Of a stretch of DNA of 64,000 bases, positions 33,926-45,306 are shown in pieces; position 1 is the first letter of the stretch; the number at the start of each line of letters is the position of its first letter. The position numbers were made by a program, and so were the translations under genes. The stretch comes from Tuctoria greenei (taxonomy: Eukaryota; Streptophyta; Magnoliopsida; Poales; Poaceae): assembly GCA_036927565.1 (NCBI GenBank), contig JAYESD010000001.1:44948064-45012063 (forward strand), written 5' to 3'. Below the pieces are notes generated by a model. It was not told the DNA's origin and made no database searches. It saw only the letters and a program-made list of their open reading frames with translations.

Positions 33926-36210
33926 TTTCTTCACCCTATGTACCTCAGCAAAATGGTATCATAGAAAGAAAGAACAAAACCTTAGTTGAGATGGTTATGA
34001 CTATGATTGATGAATATCAAACTCCTAGGAAATTCTGGGCTGATGCAATTGCAACCGCTTGTTATGTCTCAAATCGTGTTTCCTTGCGTGCTAAGCTAGG
34101 AAAAACACCATATGAACTTTGGTTTGGACATAGGCCTATTGTCACACATTTTCAGGTCTTTGGTTGTAAATGCTTTGTTAAGAAACATGGTAATCTTGAT
34201 AAATTTTAACCTAGATTTGTTGATGACATGTTTCTTGGTTATCCATCTCATACTAGAGGCTACCGAGTGCTTTTACATGACACTAACAAAATTATGGAGA
34301 CTTGTAAGGTTTCTTTTGACGAAGCTAGCCCAGATACTAGCTCTAATATTGCAGGTCCAGATTCATATCCGCAGGCGGAGAGTATTTTCATCAAAGAAGA
34401 CAAAAAAGTGGTGCTACTGCTCGAAAATTTAGAAGCAAACAACATTGATCTTGCTGTTGATTTTGCACCACAGCAAGCACCCACAACTACTGCAGCTGGT
34501 AAAGATCGTCCTCAAGCCACAGGTTCTTCGATCTGTGATAAACATGAAGAAGAAGGAGCTTGTGAAGTATCTACTCCCCTCCGCATCCTCAAAAGCATCC
34601 TCCACAAGAAATCATTGGAATCTTACACGAACGAGTCACACGGTCCAGGTTTTGTGATCCAAACTCTCACGATCATTCTGCTTTTATTGATTCTTTTGAA
34701 CCCAAAGATATATCACATGCATTCACTAATGAATTTTGAATTATTGCCATGCAAGAAGAGTTATAAAATTTTGAAAGAAATAATGTTTGGAAACTTGTAC
34801 CTCCACCTCAAGGTCACACTTTAATTGGAACTAAATAGGTGTTTAAAATAAACGAAGTGAGGATGGGGTTGTGGTTAGGAATAAGGCTAGGTTGGTTGCT
34901 CAAGGTTTCACACAAGTTGAAGGTCTAGATTTTGATGAAACTTTTGCTCCTGTTGCTAGATTAGAAGCCATAAGAATTTTGTTAGCTTTTGCTGCATCTA
35001 AAGAATTCATGTTATATCAAATGGATGTTAAAGTGCTTTTCTTAATGGCTACATAGATGAGGAGATTTATGTCAAGCAACCACCGGGTTTTGAAAATCCA
35101 GCATTTCCTATTCATGTTTACAAACTATCCAAAGCCTTGTACGGTCTCGAACAAGCCCCTAGAGCTTGGTATGATAGGTTAAAAACATTCTTCCTTGAAA
35201 AGGGATTTACCATGGGCAAGGTTGATAAAACCCTTTTTGTGCTTAAGCATAGCAATGACTCATTATTCGTTCAAGCGTATGTGGATGATATTATCTTTGG
35301 TTGTGTTTCTCATGATCTTGTGTCCAGGTTTTCAGCTACGATGAGTTCTGAATTTGAGATGAGTATGATGGGAGAACTCACGTACTTTTTGGGGTTGCAA
35401 ATCAAGCAAACCAAGGAGGGTACTTTTGTGCATCAGACGAAGTATACAAGAGACCTTCTTAAGCAATTCAACATGAACAAAAGCAAGCCTCTTCGGACAC
35501 CAATGGGTACAACAACGACACCTGAAGTTGATGAAGATGGTGAACCCATCAAAAAGAATATCAAAGCATGATCGGGTTACTTTTGTACCTCACGACATCC
35601 AGACCGGACATACAATTCAGCATATGTCTTTGTCCACATTTTCAATCTTCCCCACGTGCTTCACGTCGTCAAGCCGTCATAAGAATTCTCAAATACTTAC
35701 ATGGAACTCAAGAATTTGACGTTTTTCTTCCTTCTTTCTCAACCATTACTTTGAAAGCTTGTTCGGATGCTGATTTTGGAGGTTGTAGGATTGATAGGAA
35801 AAGTACTTCAGGTGCTAGTAATTTTCTTGGTAATTCACTTGTTGCTTTGTCTTCTAGAAAAAAAATTTAGTTGCACAATCCACGGCCAAATCTGAATATG
35901 TAGTTATTGCTAGCGCTTGCTCACAAATTCTTTAGACTATTCAAACGCTTTAGGACTATGGGGTTGATTTAGATAGTGTTCCACTGTTTAGTGATCACAC
36001 TAGTGTCATTTGCATTGCTAAAAATTCTGTGCAACATTTGAGAACAAAGCACATTGACATTATAACTTTCTCTGTGATAATGTTGAAATAGGAAATATGG
36101 TGCTTCACCATGTAGATATCGAACAACAATTGGCTGATATTTTTACAAAACCTTTGGATTTAACTCGTTTTTGTTTCATTTGTAGTGAAATAGGGGTTAT
36201 GCATCCTCAT
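33926..36210 (+). pseudogene. pol: Rest of integrase, RT and RNase H of element E
   Basis: Integrase resumes with Y-V-P-Q-Q-N-G-I-I-E-R-K-N (about 33937), containing the catalytic Glu, and continues to a stop at 34207. RT shows N-K-A-R-L-V-A-Q-G-F (about 34877), E-T-F-A-P-V-A-R (about 34937), L-Y-G-L-E-Q-A-P-R-A-W (about 35140) and the catalytic Y-V-D-D (about 35278). RNase H has S-D-A-D-F-G-G (about 35764), D-R-K-S-T-S-G (about 35794), then a frameshift near 35870 and remnants to F-T-K-P-L-D (about 36142). Several frames are needed to read the whole, but all catalytic blocks of RT can be seen. Confidence 0.87.
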
Positions 36211-37221
36211 GGCTTAAATCGAGGGGGAGTTTTGAAACTTGAGAAGTCTATATGTGAATCTGAATTTAAAATAATATGAGTATAGTATATCATACATATA
36301 TGATTTTGTGATTCCTTTTACATGCTGAAAGTTCTTACTACATTACTCGTGTTATACATTTTGTAGTTTTTGCCATGAGTACTAATTGGAATAATTACTT
36401 ACACTAAATCTGGTCATGATCGAACTTTCTTGCTGTTTTGAACTTGTTGCATGCTCACAAGTGCTTTTAATAATGAAAAATAATCAATCAACTATCCACA
36501 TGTTAAGTTTTTATGATCAAATAAAAAATGATAAAATATCAAGAGAATATGCATGGCATCACACTTTTTCTGAGATGGCTTACCATTGCACTTAGATATG
36601 AACTTGGAAGAAGTTGTGTATGACTAAAACCATGTTCTTAAGCTTCTGATTGTCAAATGACATAGGCTTGACTTGATTGGTTAGAATAAGGCTGTGCGAC
36701 ATTTAATCTCTTGCAAATGTAATATAATCTGAATTTGTGATTTAAATGTTAATAAAAATACAGCAACAAGTGTCATGCTTTCAGGTCTTAAAATAGTTAA
36801 GTTGTGAGATCATGACTTGCTTAAATTGAGAAATTGCACTTGATCTCTATCATAGATTACACTACTTTATGTATCTCATCGATGTGATAGTGTAAGTTAC
36901 TTAATAGTATGACTTGGATGAGCTTTGTTTTATATGTATATGTTACAATATGATCATAACAATTGAAATTTCTCTTATGAACCTTGTTGAATACATTGTC
37001 AAAGGGGAAAAATATGTATAGGCGGAGAAATATGTCACACATTGCACATTCACGAGTTTTACGCATTCTTCTCTGAGGGAGAATTTGTTTTTTGAAATTT
37101 CTTTCCCATTTGATTTTTGATTTTCAAAAAGGGGATAAATTAGCTTTTAAAACTTTTCATGTGAATAAGCCGATGTTCGGATCTTAAGTGGTGTTGCCAA
37201 TGCATTCATCAAGGGGTAGAT
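36211..37221 (+). other. 3' non-coding region of element E with polypurine runs
   Basis: This holds no coding domain. A CGAGGGGGAG run just after RNase H (36219-36228) and further runs AAAGGGGAAAAA (37001-37012), AAAAAGGGGATAAA (37126-37139) and CAAGGGGTAGA (37210-37220) precede the 3' LTR. Repeated polypurine motifs before the LTR are a Sirevirus habit. Confidence 0.65.
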
Positions 37222-38724
37222 TGTGAGACCTATGTGTGCTGAATACATGCAATTTAAATAAAAGTGAAGATTTACACGCAAAATTTTGATTATTGCAAAA
37301 AAGCCCACTTCGGAATGTCTCGACTTTTTTTATGCATTGCATAGCGGCTGCTTTATACTGTACGATCTTTCTATGTTCTGAAATAATTGTGTACCTTCTA
37401 TGTTTTTCATTTGCAATGTTTCAAACTTTCTTTATACTTATGGGAAGATTTACTTAATATTCTTTTACTAAGTTTTTGATGTGTTTTGGTGATCATGGTG
37501 CATATTATCTTGCCATGTTTGGAACATGCTTATGGATGGTGCTCGCGTAAGGTATTGTGGTTTTTGGACTAACGAGAGTCAAGTCGAGGACTTGTCCTTG
37601 AGGTCAACACCTGGCTGGTGACAGGTCCCATTGAACTAGTCTTAGGGAGAAGATGAGGTTCAACAACCAAGTTCGTGAGGAATTGTGGTTGAGTTGATCG
37701 GGAGGTCATGCAACATGTTTGGGTCAAGAACAATGCATATGAAGGTATGGTGGATGTTTTTGGAATGTGTTTGCACATGTGCAAGGAGTGCATGGACGTG
37801 GCAACATGGTTCCAAGGCATGATGAAGAGAAGTTGGCGTAAAGAATTGGTCGAAAGGTACAACCGGCTGGATTATGCCTCAGGCTGCGGTTGAGGTGGTT
37901 ATGGTTCATTTATGAAAGGTTTAGTGTTTGTTTTCGTTAGATTTTGTGGTGAACACTAAGTTGAGTTGTTTTAGGAATGTTTGGTATGTTCCTAAGGTGT
38001 TTGAAAGTATTAATATTGCTTCTATCTGCGTATGGAAGAGTCTTGAGTAGTTATGGAAAGTTTCAGTTGAAACTGAGTAGGATTAGAGTCCTAGTTTTGA
38101 TTGGGTTGGCCTTATGGCTGGTTATAAAAGTAACGTAGGCTAGAGCTCATGGAGGCATGACTTTAGGCTGTTCTTCTTGTGATCTGTTGAATAAAAATCA
38201 TAGTTTTAGAGGAGCTTTTGTGCCTTGTTCGTCTGACTTGCTTTCGTCAAGTCTTTCTCGTCGAGTTTTTGCACAGTTGTATGTTGCATCGATGTTTTTA
38301 TCATAATTCGAGTTTTATAAATCAACTTGATTCTTATCGGTTTGTTTTCACAACTTGAGTATCTATCATATGTGAAAATTTCACGTTCATTGGATTTGTG
38401 GTTTTTGATCTACACGAGTTTCTTTGCAATGTTGCAGATCTAGTTTTTTACTCGGCTATAACAGATTGACCCTTGTTCGATCTTTCGATCATAACTTCAT
38501 TTTTTTTATGGTTTCTTGTGATCTTCTTGTTACATCTTTGTGACTTGATTCTTCAAAATATATATTGGTTTTGTCTTGATTGATCTTGTTTAGATTAGTC
38601 AAACATATTGTTCTTTTAATAGATCAATTTTCTGCTGAGGGGTTTTCATTGCTTCTGCTGAAAAAGTTTAAATCTACCATTCAATCTTCCTCTGGTAGCT
38701 TTTCACGTGCTCTTCGATCCTATA
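37222..38724 (+). repeat. 3' LTR of element E (1503 bp)
   Basis: It begins TGTGAGACCTATGTG and ends CCTATA where the partner has CCTACA, followed by the TSD gcttc. Its TATA motif is at about 38122-38129. Confidence 0.92.
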
Positions 38725-39257
38725 GCTTCCTTTGCAACTTGATGCAAATCATAAGTGTGGATGAAGAATTCAATGTCTTTGACTATATCTACATTGATAT
38801 GTACAACATTTCCCACACTCCAAACCGCTCATGTGGTTATGCTCCCTACATCATGTACATGATTGAACAAGTCAGCGGGTTGGAGTTTGTCAAAGATGTT
38901 CACCACTCAAAGCTTCGACCTTAGGTTCCTACAGCTCCTCCTCCACTGCCCTCCTCTACAAGACATCGGTCTACTTGTGCCACTCATGCGGGTGCCCCCT
39001 CTACCACAGTCCGCTCATCCTCTAGAGGCTCTAACAACGGCTTTTTTAAGATGCTACGTGCCATATTCACTTGTGGTCACAAAGTGTTGGTGAAATACCA
39101 TAATGAGAGGCCGGCAAGGAAGAGACACTTTCGGTATATGAAGGAGAATTTGCAGCCATATGTTAGAAGCTCGAAATCTCATCTATTGGCTCTCCAGAAG
39201 TTTCATAAGACTCAGATGGAGATTTCACTGAGATGCCAATACTTATAAATGATGAGC
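38725..39257 (+). pseudogene. Third ORF of element D, first copy, 3' part
   Basis: This continues the ORF cut at 18836. Removing E and one gcttc rejoins it in the same frame. It shows a F-D-Y-I-Y-I-D-M-Y block (about 38779), C-G-Y-A-P-Y-I-M-Y-M (about 38832), a Pro/Ser/Arg-rich linker and a basic end. It stops abruptly at 39257, where the second tandem copy begins. Confidence 0.75.
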
Positions 39258-40631
39258 GGAAGACAAGGGGAAGGGTCACGGAGGACCACGAGGCCAATTG
39301 GACCCTTGGAGATGAGAGCCCCAATGCACCATTGTAATCATCATCCCAACGATGATGCTTTTACGGAAAAGGGAGCCGACAAAGCTAAAATGCTCAGGGA
39401 AGTCAATGTATACAGCCACAACAAGATGGTGACGGATCCCTGTTTTTTGAGCTATTTTCACTGCGACTACTACATAAATGTGTATCTCCGCATGAAGAAT
39501 CCAGTGGTAGTAAACCAATGGATTGATTGGGAGTATATAAAAGGCAAAGGGAATGAAGCTTTACCTCAGGTGATTGCTGCAATTGACAAACACGGCTTGA
39601 AAGATTTTCTGGCCTTCAGATGCAATTGGAACAATGAACTCATAGCCCAGTTCTATGCAACATGCTACTTCACCCGGACAAAGGCCTAAGAAATTATTTG
39701 GATGAAACATGGAACACCGTACTCGGTGGGATATGGAGAGTTCGCCAAAATGCTTGAGTTGGGTTGGTCCTTGAACAACAGGCTCAAAGTTCACAACGTC
39801 AAGGTGCTAGATAAGGATGGGCTTGATTTTCTTTATCACACCAGCTAACCTGTCAATGCTCCCTCCACCAACTATCTAAAGCCTTTCTTTGTTGTGTTGA
39901 ACCGGGTGGTAAGGAAGACTATTGCACCCAAAGATGGTGATGCCAGAAGCATTCAGGGCTTGTTTTGAAACTTGATGCAAATCATAAGTGCGGATGAAGG
40001 ATCTAATATCTTTGACTATATCTACAATGATATGTACACCATTACCCACACTCCAAACCACTCATGTGGTTATGCTCCCTATATCATGTACATGATTGAG
40101 CAAGTCATCAGGTTGGAGTTTGTCAAAGATGTTCACCACTCAGAGCTTCGTCCTCAGGTTCCTTTAGCTCCTCCTCCACTACCCACCTCTACAAGACAGC
40201 GATCTACTCGTGCCACTCAAGCGGGTGCCTCCTCTACCATAGTCCGCTCACCCTCCAGAGGCTCTAACAATGGCATTTTGAAGATGCTCCATGCCATGTT
40301 CACTTCTTGTCACAAAGTTGAGGTGAAGAAACATAATGAGAGGCAGGCAATGAAGAGACACTCTCGGTATATGAAGTAGAATGAGACATCCATATGTCAG
40401 AGGCTCGAAATCTCACCTATTAGCTCTTTAGAAGATTCACAAGACTCAAATGAAGATTTCACTGAGATGACAACACTTACAAATGATGAGCTAGGATTCT
40501 TTGGCATTAGTCCCTCTATTCAATCTACTGCTCCTCAAGCAAGTGACAATGATGATGAGGAGGAGGAGCAAGACAGTTAGAAGACACAAAGGGAGGGCAA
40601 CGAGAGCCGAGAAGATGAAGACTACAAGTAG
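39258..40631 (+). pseudogene. Third (env-like) ORF of element D, second copy
   Basis: One frame runs from 39249 to 40379 with stops at 39687, 39846 and 39966, so this copy is less broken than the first. It repeats the whole domain: V-N-Q-W-I-D-W-E-Y-I (about 39513), C-N-W-N-N-E-L-I-A-Q-F-Y-A-T (about 39621), V-V-L-N-R-V-V-R-K-T (about 39891), C-G-Y-A-P-Y-I-M-Y-M (about 40062) and the Pro/Ser-rich linker. Beyond the duplicated unit a run of Asp/Glu (about 40546-40575) and a final TAG (40629-40631) close the ORF. The protein's role is unknown. It has no visible signal peptide or membrane helix. Confidence 0.74.
39261..40491 (+). repeat. 1231-bp tandem duplication, second copy
   Basis: This matches 18134-18836 plus 38730-39257, which together are also 1231 bases once E and its TSD are removed. 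Both copies start AGACAAGGGGAAGGGTC. The junction is at 39257-39261 (GATGAGC then GGA-AGACAAGG). In the first 190 bases about one base in eleven differs. E is present only in the first copy. Confidence 0.87.
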
Positions 40632-41153
40632 CTTTTCTTAGTTTTCCCTTTTTGGTGCCTTGATGCCAAAGGGGGTGAGATTTAGGAGGAATAGGTTGTC
40701 ACAATCATTATCCTTAGCTATGCTTGGTCATGGAGGACTATTTTTTAAAAAAAAATTAATGTTTTTTTAAGACTTATTATGCTGCCTTGTGTAAGACTGT
40801 GTGTTTTCTATGCACCATGTTATCTCATTGTTGCACTTGGATATCTTAATTTGCATGCTTAAATGTCATAAGGTGATATTCTTATGCTTATGCACACATG
40901 GTTGTAAATTTAGCTATCTTGATGTCCATGTGGTGCTCTCATTTTCTATTCTTGAAACACATCATTTGTACTACTTAAACTGTTTACATTCACAATGCTA
41001 AGCACCCCACCATAAAGAATACACATATGAGACTTCATACCATTGTTTATACATATTTCCTCTCATATTCATAAACTTTATGAAAATCAAATTGTTTGCT
41101 CTCAATTGTTTAAACTTTACTTGGTTGTCATCAATCACCAAAAAGGGGAAGAT
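40632..41153 (+). other. 3' non-coding region and polypurine tracts of element D
   Basis: GCCAAAGGGGGTGAGA (40665-40680) is the Sirevirus-type internal polypurine motif. CAAAAAGGGGAAGA (41139-41152) abuts the LTR. In between, nothing coding is seen; an oligo-A run interrupts at 40748-40757. Confidence 0.75.
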
Positions 41154-42479
41154 TGTAAGTGCATCTAGGCATTCGCTTGTGGGTTTTGGTTGATCGATAA
41201 CAAACAAGTGAAGAGCTAACGAAATTTTCTAAGTGAGAGGAGGTCACATGGAGAAAAAGTTGATTAAAGCAAAAAAGGGGAAAATGTGGCTTTGATGGAA
41301 AAATGCTAAAGTGAAGGGCAAAAATGCTTGGCCTAGGAATTGTAGTCTTGTTGTGTGTGAGTTATCCTCTCAAGAGCTTAATTGATGTATGAGAGGGGTA
41401 ATAAAAATTAAAATTGACACATATACACCGGACTAGTCCACTCTTCTCAAGCACTTTAAAAACTTATCCCATTTTCCCGGTTATTTACTCATCGGACTTG
41501 TTCGTCCTTGAATGGACTAGTCTATTATATGCTACTGTAACTCATCAGACTAGTCTCACAACACTCACTTTAGTCTAAAGGTACTTACTATATCACATCA
41601 GACTTATCCGAGTATACCATGGACTAGTCCATTTTATCTTACTGTACCACTTCGGACTAGTCCGATCTCACAACAGACTAGTCCGGGGTCACCAAAATAT
41701 AATGGTCACTTTTCGGGACCACTATAAAAAGAATTCCCGCGACTAATTTCTCAACAATCACGAACCCTAGCACTGTCACTGCATCCAAGAGCACAAAAAC
41801 ACTCTTCTCCACATGTTCTAAGCCCCTAAGAGTGAAATATTTGGGTGTTAGGCATTTGGAAAGGGAGAGTGACAATCTCATCGCAATTGAGCTCTTGGGT
41901 TTGATCTCTCTCACACTCTCGCTGATTTTGTCCATCTTTTATGTGTGTTTGACCAAGTTCTTTGCTGTAGACTTATGGGAGCCCTTGGCTTGTGAGGTAG
42001 ACCCGTAAACTTGGTGATTACCGCGTTGATAGTGAAGATCACGTCAGCCTTTGTGGTGATTTGATGAGGGAAGGGTTTGTTAAGACCCGACTCTATGTGA
42101 GCTCCTCAACGAGGACATAGACCTCTTGTGTGAGATCGGACCTCAGTAAAAATCACTTGTCTCGTGTTTTTTTATTTGTAGTTTTCAATTCCATCACTAG
42201 TTAGGGTTTAACTCATTCATACTTGTTACCTATTTTATATATTAAGATCCACATGTTAGTTATACCTCATAAATACTTGTCAAGGCTGTTAAACTTTCTA
42301 AATACTTTCTGCTGCATTATATTCAAAGAAAACACGAAAATATTAACGTTTGATCACTGTGCTGCTGCACCACGGACTAGTATGCAGTCACATCAGACTA
42401 GTCCCCACTCTATATTTAACTGCTTTTGACTAAGTGTTTCAGGAATTGAAAAAGCCCTATTGACCCACCTCTAGGCACA
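41154..42479 (+). repeat. 3' LTR of element D (1326 bp)
   Basis: It begins TGTAAGTGCATCTAGG after the polypurine tract and ends CTCTAGGCACA. Both ends resemble those of the LTR of A. The partner LTR is outside the window, so the right end rests on this resemblance. Confidence 0.85.
41429..41730 (+). promoter_or_regulatory. Palindrome array and TATA box in the LTR of D
   Basis: About eight CGGACTAGTCCG-like units lie at 41429-41690, several of them decayed. They are followed 30 bases later by the TATA motif CTATAAAAA (41722-41730). Two more units are at 42372-42402. The order array then TATA is the same as in A, K1 and K2. Confidence 0.75.
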
Positions 42480-43375
42480 TTAAGCCAGCACCGAGCCACT
42501 TGGGCCCCTGAATGGCCCGAAATCTATGCGAGTGTCTCGAGCGAGATTTAATGGAACACAAGCACCGAGCCAAAACCAGATCAGTACTTACAAAATAGAA
42601 TGACCAGTACCACTCATCCTTTTTCGTAAGGACTAACCTAGTCGGGGCTTGGTGCTCACGATTCATCAAATTCGCTCAGAAAACTCACATAGATCCCTGG
42701 TCATTCGGGGGTAGATAGTGTGAACCTCGAGGGTGGGACGATCTCCACGGTAGTAGGTACGACAACAGCAAGTTGCTGCTTAGTCCGGACAACCTGAACT
42801 AACACGCTACTACACAAGCCGAGTAGTTCGGACGATCCGGAACCGTCTTCACAGTAGCAGCATCAAACAAAGGATTACAAGCTAAAAAATAGCCGAGATA
42901 ACTAGCTTTATACCTTCCAAGGTTAGATGTGACCAAGTGACGGAGAGAGAGGCACCAAAGTCTTTGAGGACTTTAACTAAATTTCCGAATGATCACAGAA
43001 CAACAATCCAAGATAGCTTTACACCTGCCAAGGTTGGTTGTGACCAAGCTATGGGGAGAGAGACAGCAAAACCTTGAGGACTTTGACTCGATCACTGAAC
43101 GATTGGAGAACCACAAACAGAAACTGACGAAGATATGCACCTGATGTATCAAACATATGGGAGCCGATGATACATGACCACTATGCGATAACCATAGATA
43201 CCCCCCGTCTCGAGGTGGAGCCCGCTCTTGAAGGCTATTATATACCTATTTCACCCGTAAATATAACTAAATTATGTGAAGGAAAGATCATTTCTTGCAC
43301 ACATCACCTTTCTAATTAACCTATTTCCAATTGTCCTTGAAAATATAGTGCATGCATACTTTTTATACAGGAAAT
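42480..43375. other. Unclassified sequence between elements D and G
   Basis: No coding domain, LTR terminus or PBS is recognised. An imperfect direct repeat of about 108-bp period is visible: one unit from about 42905 and the next from about 43013, both with agctttacacc-like starts, AAGGTT, GTGACCAAG and GAGAGAGA. It may be the 3' part of another element or a decayed non-autonomous transposon. Confidence 0.4.
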
Positions 43376-44790
43376 GAGGCCAAAGAGGGGGAGCAATCCT
43401 AAAAAGTATCACCCCAGCCAATCAAGTGCTGACATGTGGCATCACATGGATCAAATGGCCCACAAACAGACGTATCCGAGGAGATCCAACGGTGTATCAC
43501 TCATATCAGTCAATAGGGGCCACCTAGAAGTGACCTGGAGAAGCACATGTGAAATGGAGCGAAGACCAGTTCGGCCGAACAGGGGGTTCGGTCAAACCCT
43601 TTCTGGTGCCAAACTTGATCAACTTCCATGTGTCGACTTCCTGTGGTGCCCTGATAACGATGAAGACTGATTCACACGCTTTTGGTGGCGGGAACCGACC
43701 CTTCTCCAGCTATAAATAGGACCCCTATCCCTCACTTCAACACACACCACTTGAGCTTCATTCTATTGTATCCACTATTTTCCATAGTCTTAGAGGAGTT
43801 TAGGCTATAGAGAGGAGAGGCTCTAGTCCCTAGTTCAAATTAGGAAAGGAGAGGGAGCCTCTCTTCCCAATTCTACATTGGGCAAGGTATGACTCATGTA
43901 TTCCTTCTGATATTTGTGACTTTATGCATAATAAAGATATTATCTTTAGTTTTCCTTTATACATATGCTTGGATGAAGCGTTTCTTGTTTTATTGTGGAA
44001 TCCATGTATGTGGTAGGAATAGTCTTTACGATTATGTCATAATGGTCTTATGCTATCATCATAAACACTATAAACCCCCTATATAGTTTAAGTAGTTATG
44101 ATATGATCATGTTCATATGAATAACTTATGCTATGTCTCAACATTGGTTCAACGATGTTTAGGTTAGTCATTGCCTTGGAGAGGTACTTGTACTTGAGCC
44201 TCTAAGGTATTTACTTAACATGTAAGCGAGGTGCTTAGATAGTTATGTAGCATTGCATGTGTCGTAGACCCACAGATTGAAGAGGTTGGTAGTAGGTGGT
44301 GATAGCCCTATTTGTCCTTTGTAATCCTTCACGTTCGGTTATGCCACAGGATCTTAGCGGGAACCGTCTTGGTATTGCTAGGGGTAATAAACCCATGTCC
44401 TATGTGTTGAAGAACTTAGCATAAGGATTCACCATTAACATGCTCATTAGTATCTAACTAAGGCTATGTATATGTATATTAGAGGCATTGTAGGAGCAAC
44501 TCACCAACTCTTAGTCTAATCTCCATTAGGACCCATTTACCCATTAGAATAGATTGCTTTGGTGCGTGTCATACTACCCATATTATAAACTTAGCCATGT
44601 CATGATAATTGATTAGTATCCCCTAGCTTGATCATAAGAATAGTGTTTAATTTACTCCATTGCCTTCCTTTGGGATAAATATGACACCCTTGGGAATACT
44701 CATGGGTGAATTGCTACAAAGGTATCTTCCGTGCGCTTGCGGACCTAATCTCCTTAGAGAGATGATCTGTGGTGTTAAGAACCATCAACA
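43376..44790 (+). repeat. Probable 5' LTR of degenerate Gypsy element G
   Basis: The end at ACA 44790 is set by the PBS eight bases later. A promoter, CTATAAATAGG, is at 43710-43720 with a typical downstream leader region. The start is uncertain: TGAGGCC at 43376 is a guess, because no partner LTR is present in the window. Confidence 0.55.
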
Positions 44791-44798
44791 AGCATTTC

Positions 44799-44818
44799 TG
44801 GCGCCATTGCTGGGGAGG
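44799..44818 (+). other. Primer-binding site of element G
   Basis: TGGCGCCATTGCTGGGGAGG differs at two places from the widespread plant Gypsy PBS, which pairs with a tRNA-Asp 3' end. Confidence 0.75.
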
Positions 44819-44950
44819 GCAAATGAAGTGAAGGATAGCTATCACTTGTGATTAAGCTATAGGTACTAATAGTTGTTAGACAGGATTACCCTTGCTTGTT
44901 TTCTCCTTTTCCGTGAAAACAGGGTAATGTTAGCTAACCCATTTTACGGG

Positions 44951-45306
44951 ATGGCCAATGAGCACGCACGTGCTCAAGTGCAAGATGATTCAAGCCGTAC
45001 CTCAACAAATGTCTGCTAGGCAACACCATTGCCTTTCGCGAAAGAATTTCAGCTTCAAGTAGGAGCCAAAGTCATCCATCCCCATGTTTGGGGGAGGCTC
45101 CAAGTGTTCTTTGTTTTCCTCCATCATGGGGTGGATAGTTAGCCCTTCATCCAACACTCATGTCATGGGTTGGCTTCACCAATCCAAGACCACACTCGTG
45201 TTGGAGCTAAAGGAGTCCTATTCTCATTCATCATGGATGAGAAGATGGTCTCTACTCAAGGGGTGGATTGAAGAATGCTCTAGTTCCCTTAGCTTGGCAT
45301 GCACAC
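44951..45306 (+). pseudogene. Start of the gag-like frame of element G
   Basis: A possible start, M-A-N-E-H-A-R-A-Q-V, lies at 44952. It is followed within about 25 codons by a stop, then frames alternate. No domain is recognised. K2 interrupts at 45306. Confidence 0.35.

Larger units (their letters stand above)
18837..38724 (+). mobile_element. Copia element E (Sirevirus-like) with both LTRs, interrupted by K1
   Basis: LTRs at 18837-20366 (1530 bp) and 37222-38724 (1503 bp) share the start TGTGAG and the body. The TSD gcttc is present at 18832-18836 and 38725-38729. The duplicated third-ORF copy at 39261-40491 gives an independent empty site at the matching position (about 39955). The order PBS, gag, protease, integrase, RT, RNase H, polypurine runs is that of Copia. 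The Tekay-type element K1 sits in integrase. RT wording around Y-V-D-D-I-I-F-G and M-S-M-M-G-E-L-T-Y-F-L-G-L-Q-I is Sirevirus-like. Every ORF is broken. LTR divergence is clearly higher than that of the Tat pair, so E is comparatively old. Confidence 0.92.
15991..42479 (+). mobile_element. Copia element D (Sirevirus-like), 3' half, carrying nested insertions
   Basis: Visible parts in order are the end of RT and RNase H (15996-16655), a spacer, an extra third ORF (17898-18836 and 38725-40631), two polypurine signatures including the Sirevirus-like GCCAAAGGGGGTGAGA (40665-40680), and the 3' LTR (41154-42479). The 5' half is beyond element A and outside the window. Element E with K1 inside it (18837-38724) is inserted in the third ORF. 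A pol followed by an additional env-like ORF and repeated polypurine motifs is characteristic of Sireviruses. Flanking bases after the LTR are ttaag. Confidence 0.85.

Noticed and set aside
17898..40631. Third ORF of D as a true envelope gene
   Set aside because: No signal peptide, membrane anchor or cysteine pattern is visible; the term env-like refers only to position after pol.
43374..43670. 98-residue basic ORF
   Set aside because: Lies in the probable LTR of G upstream of its TATA box; no domain or conservation argument.
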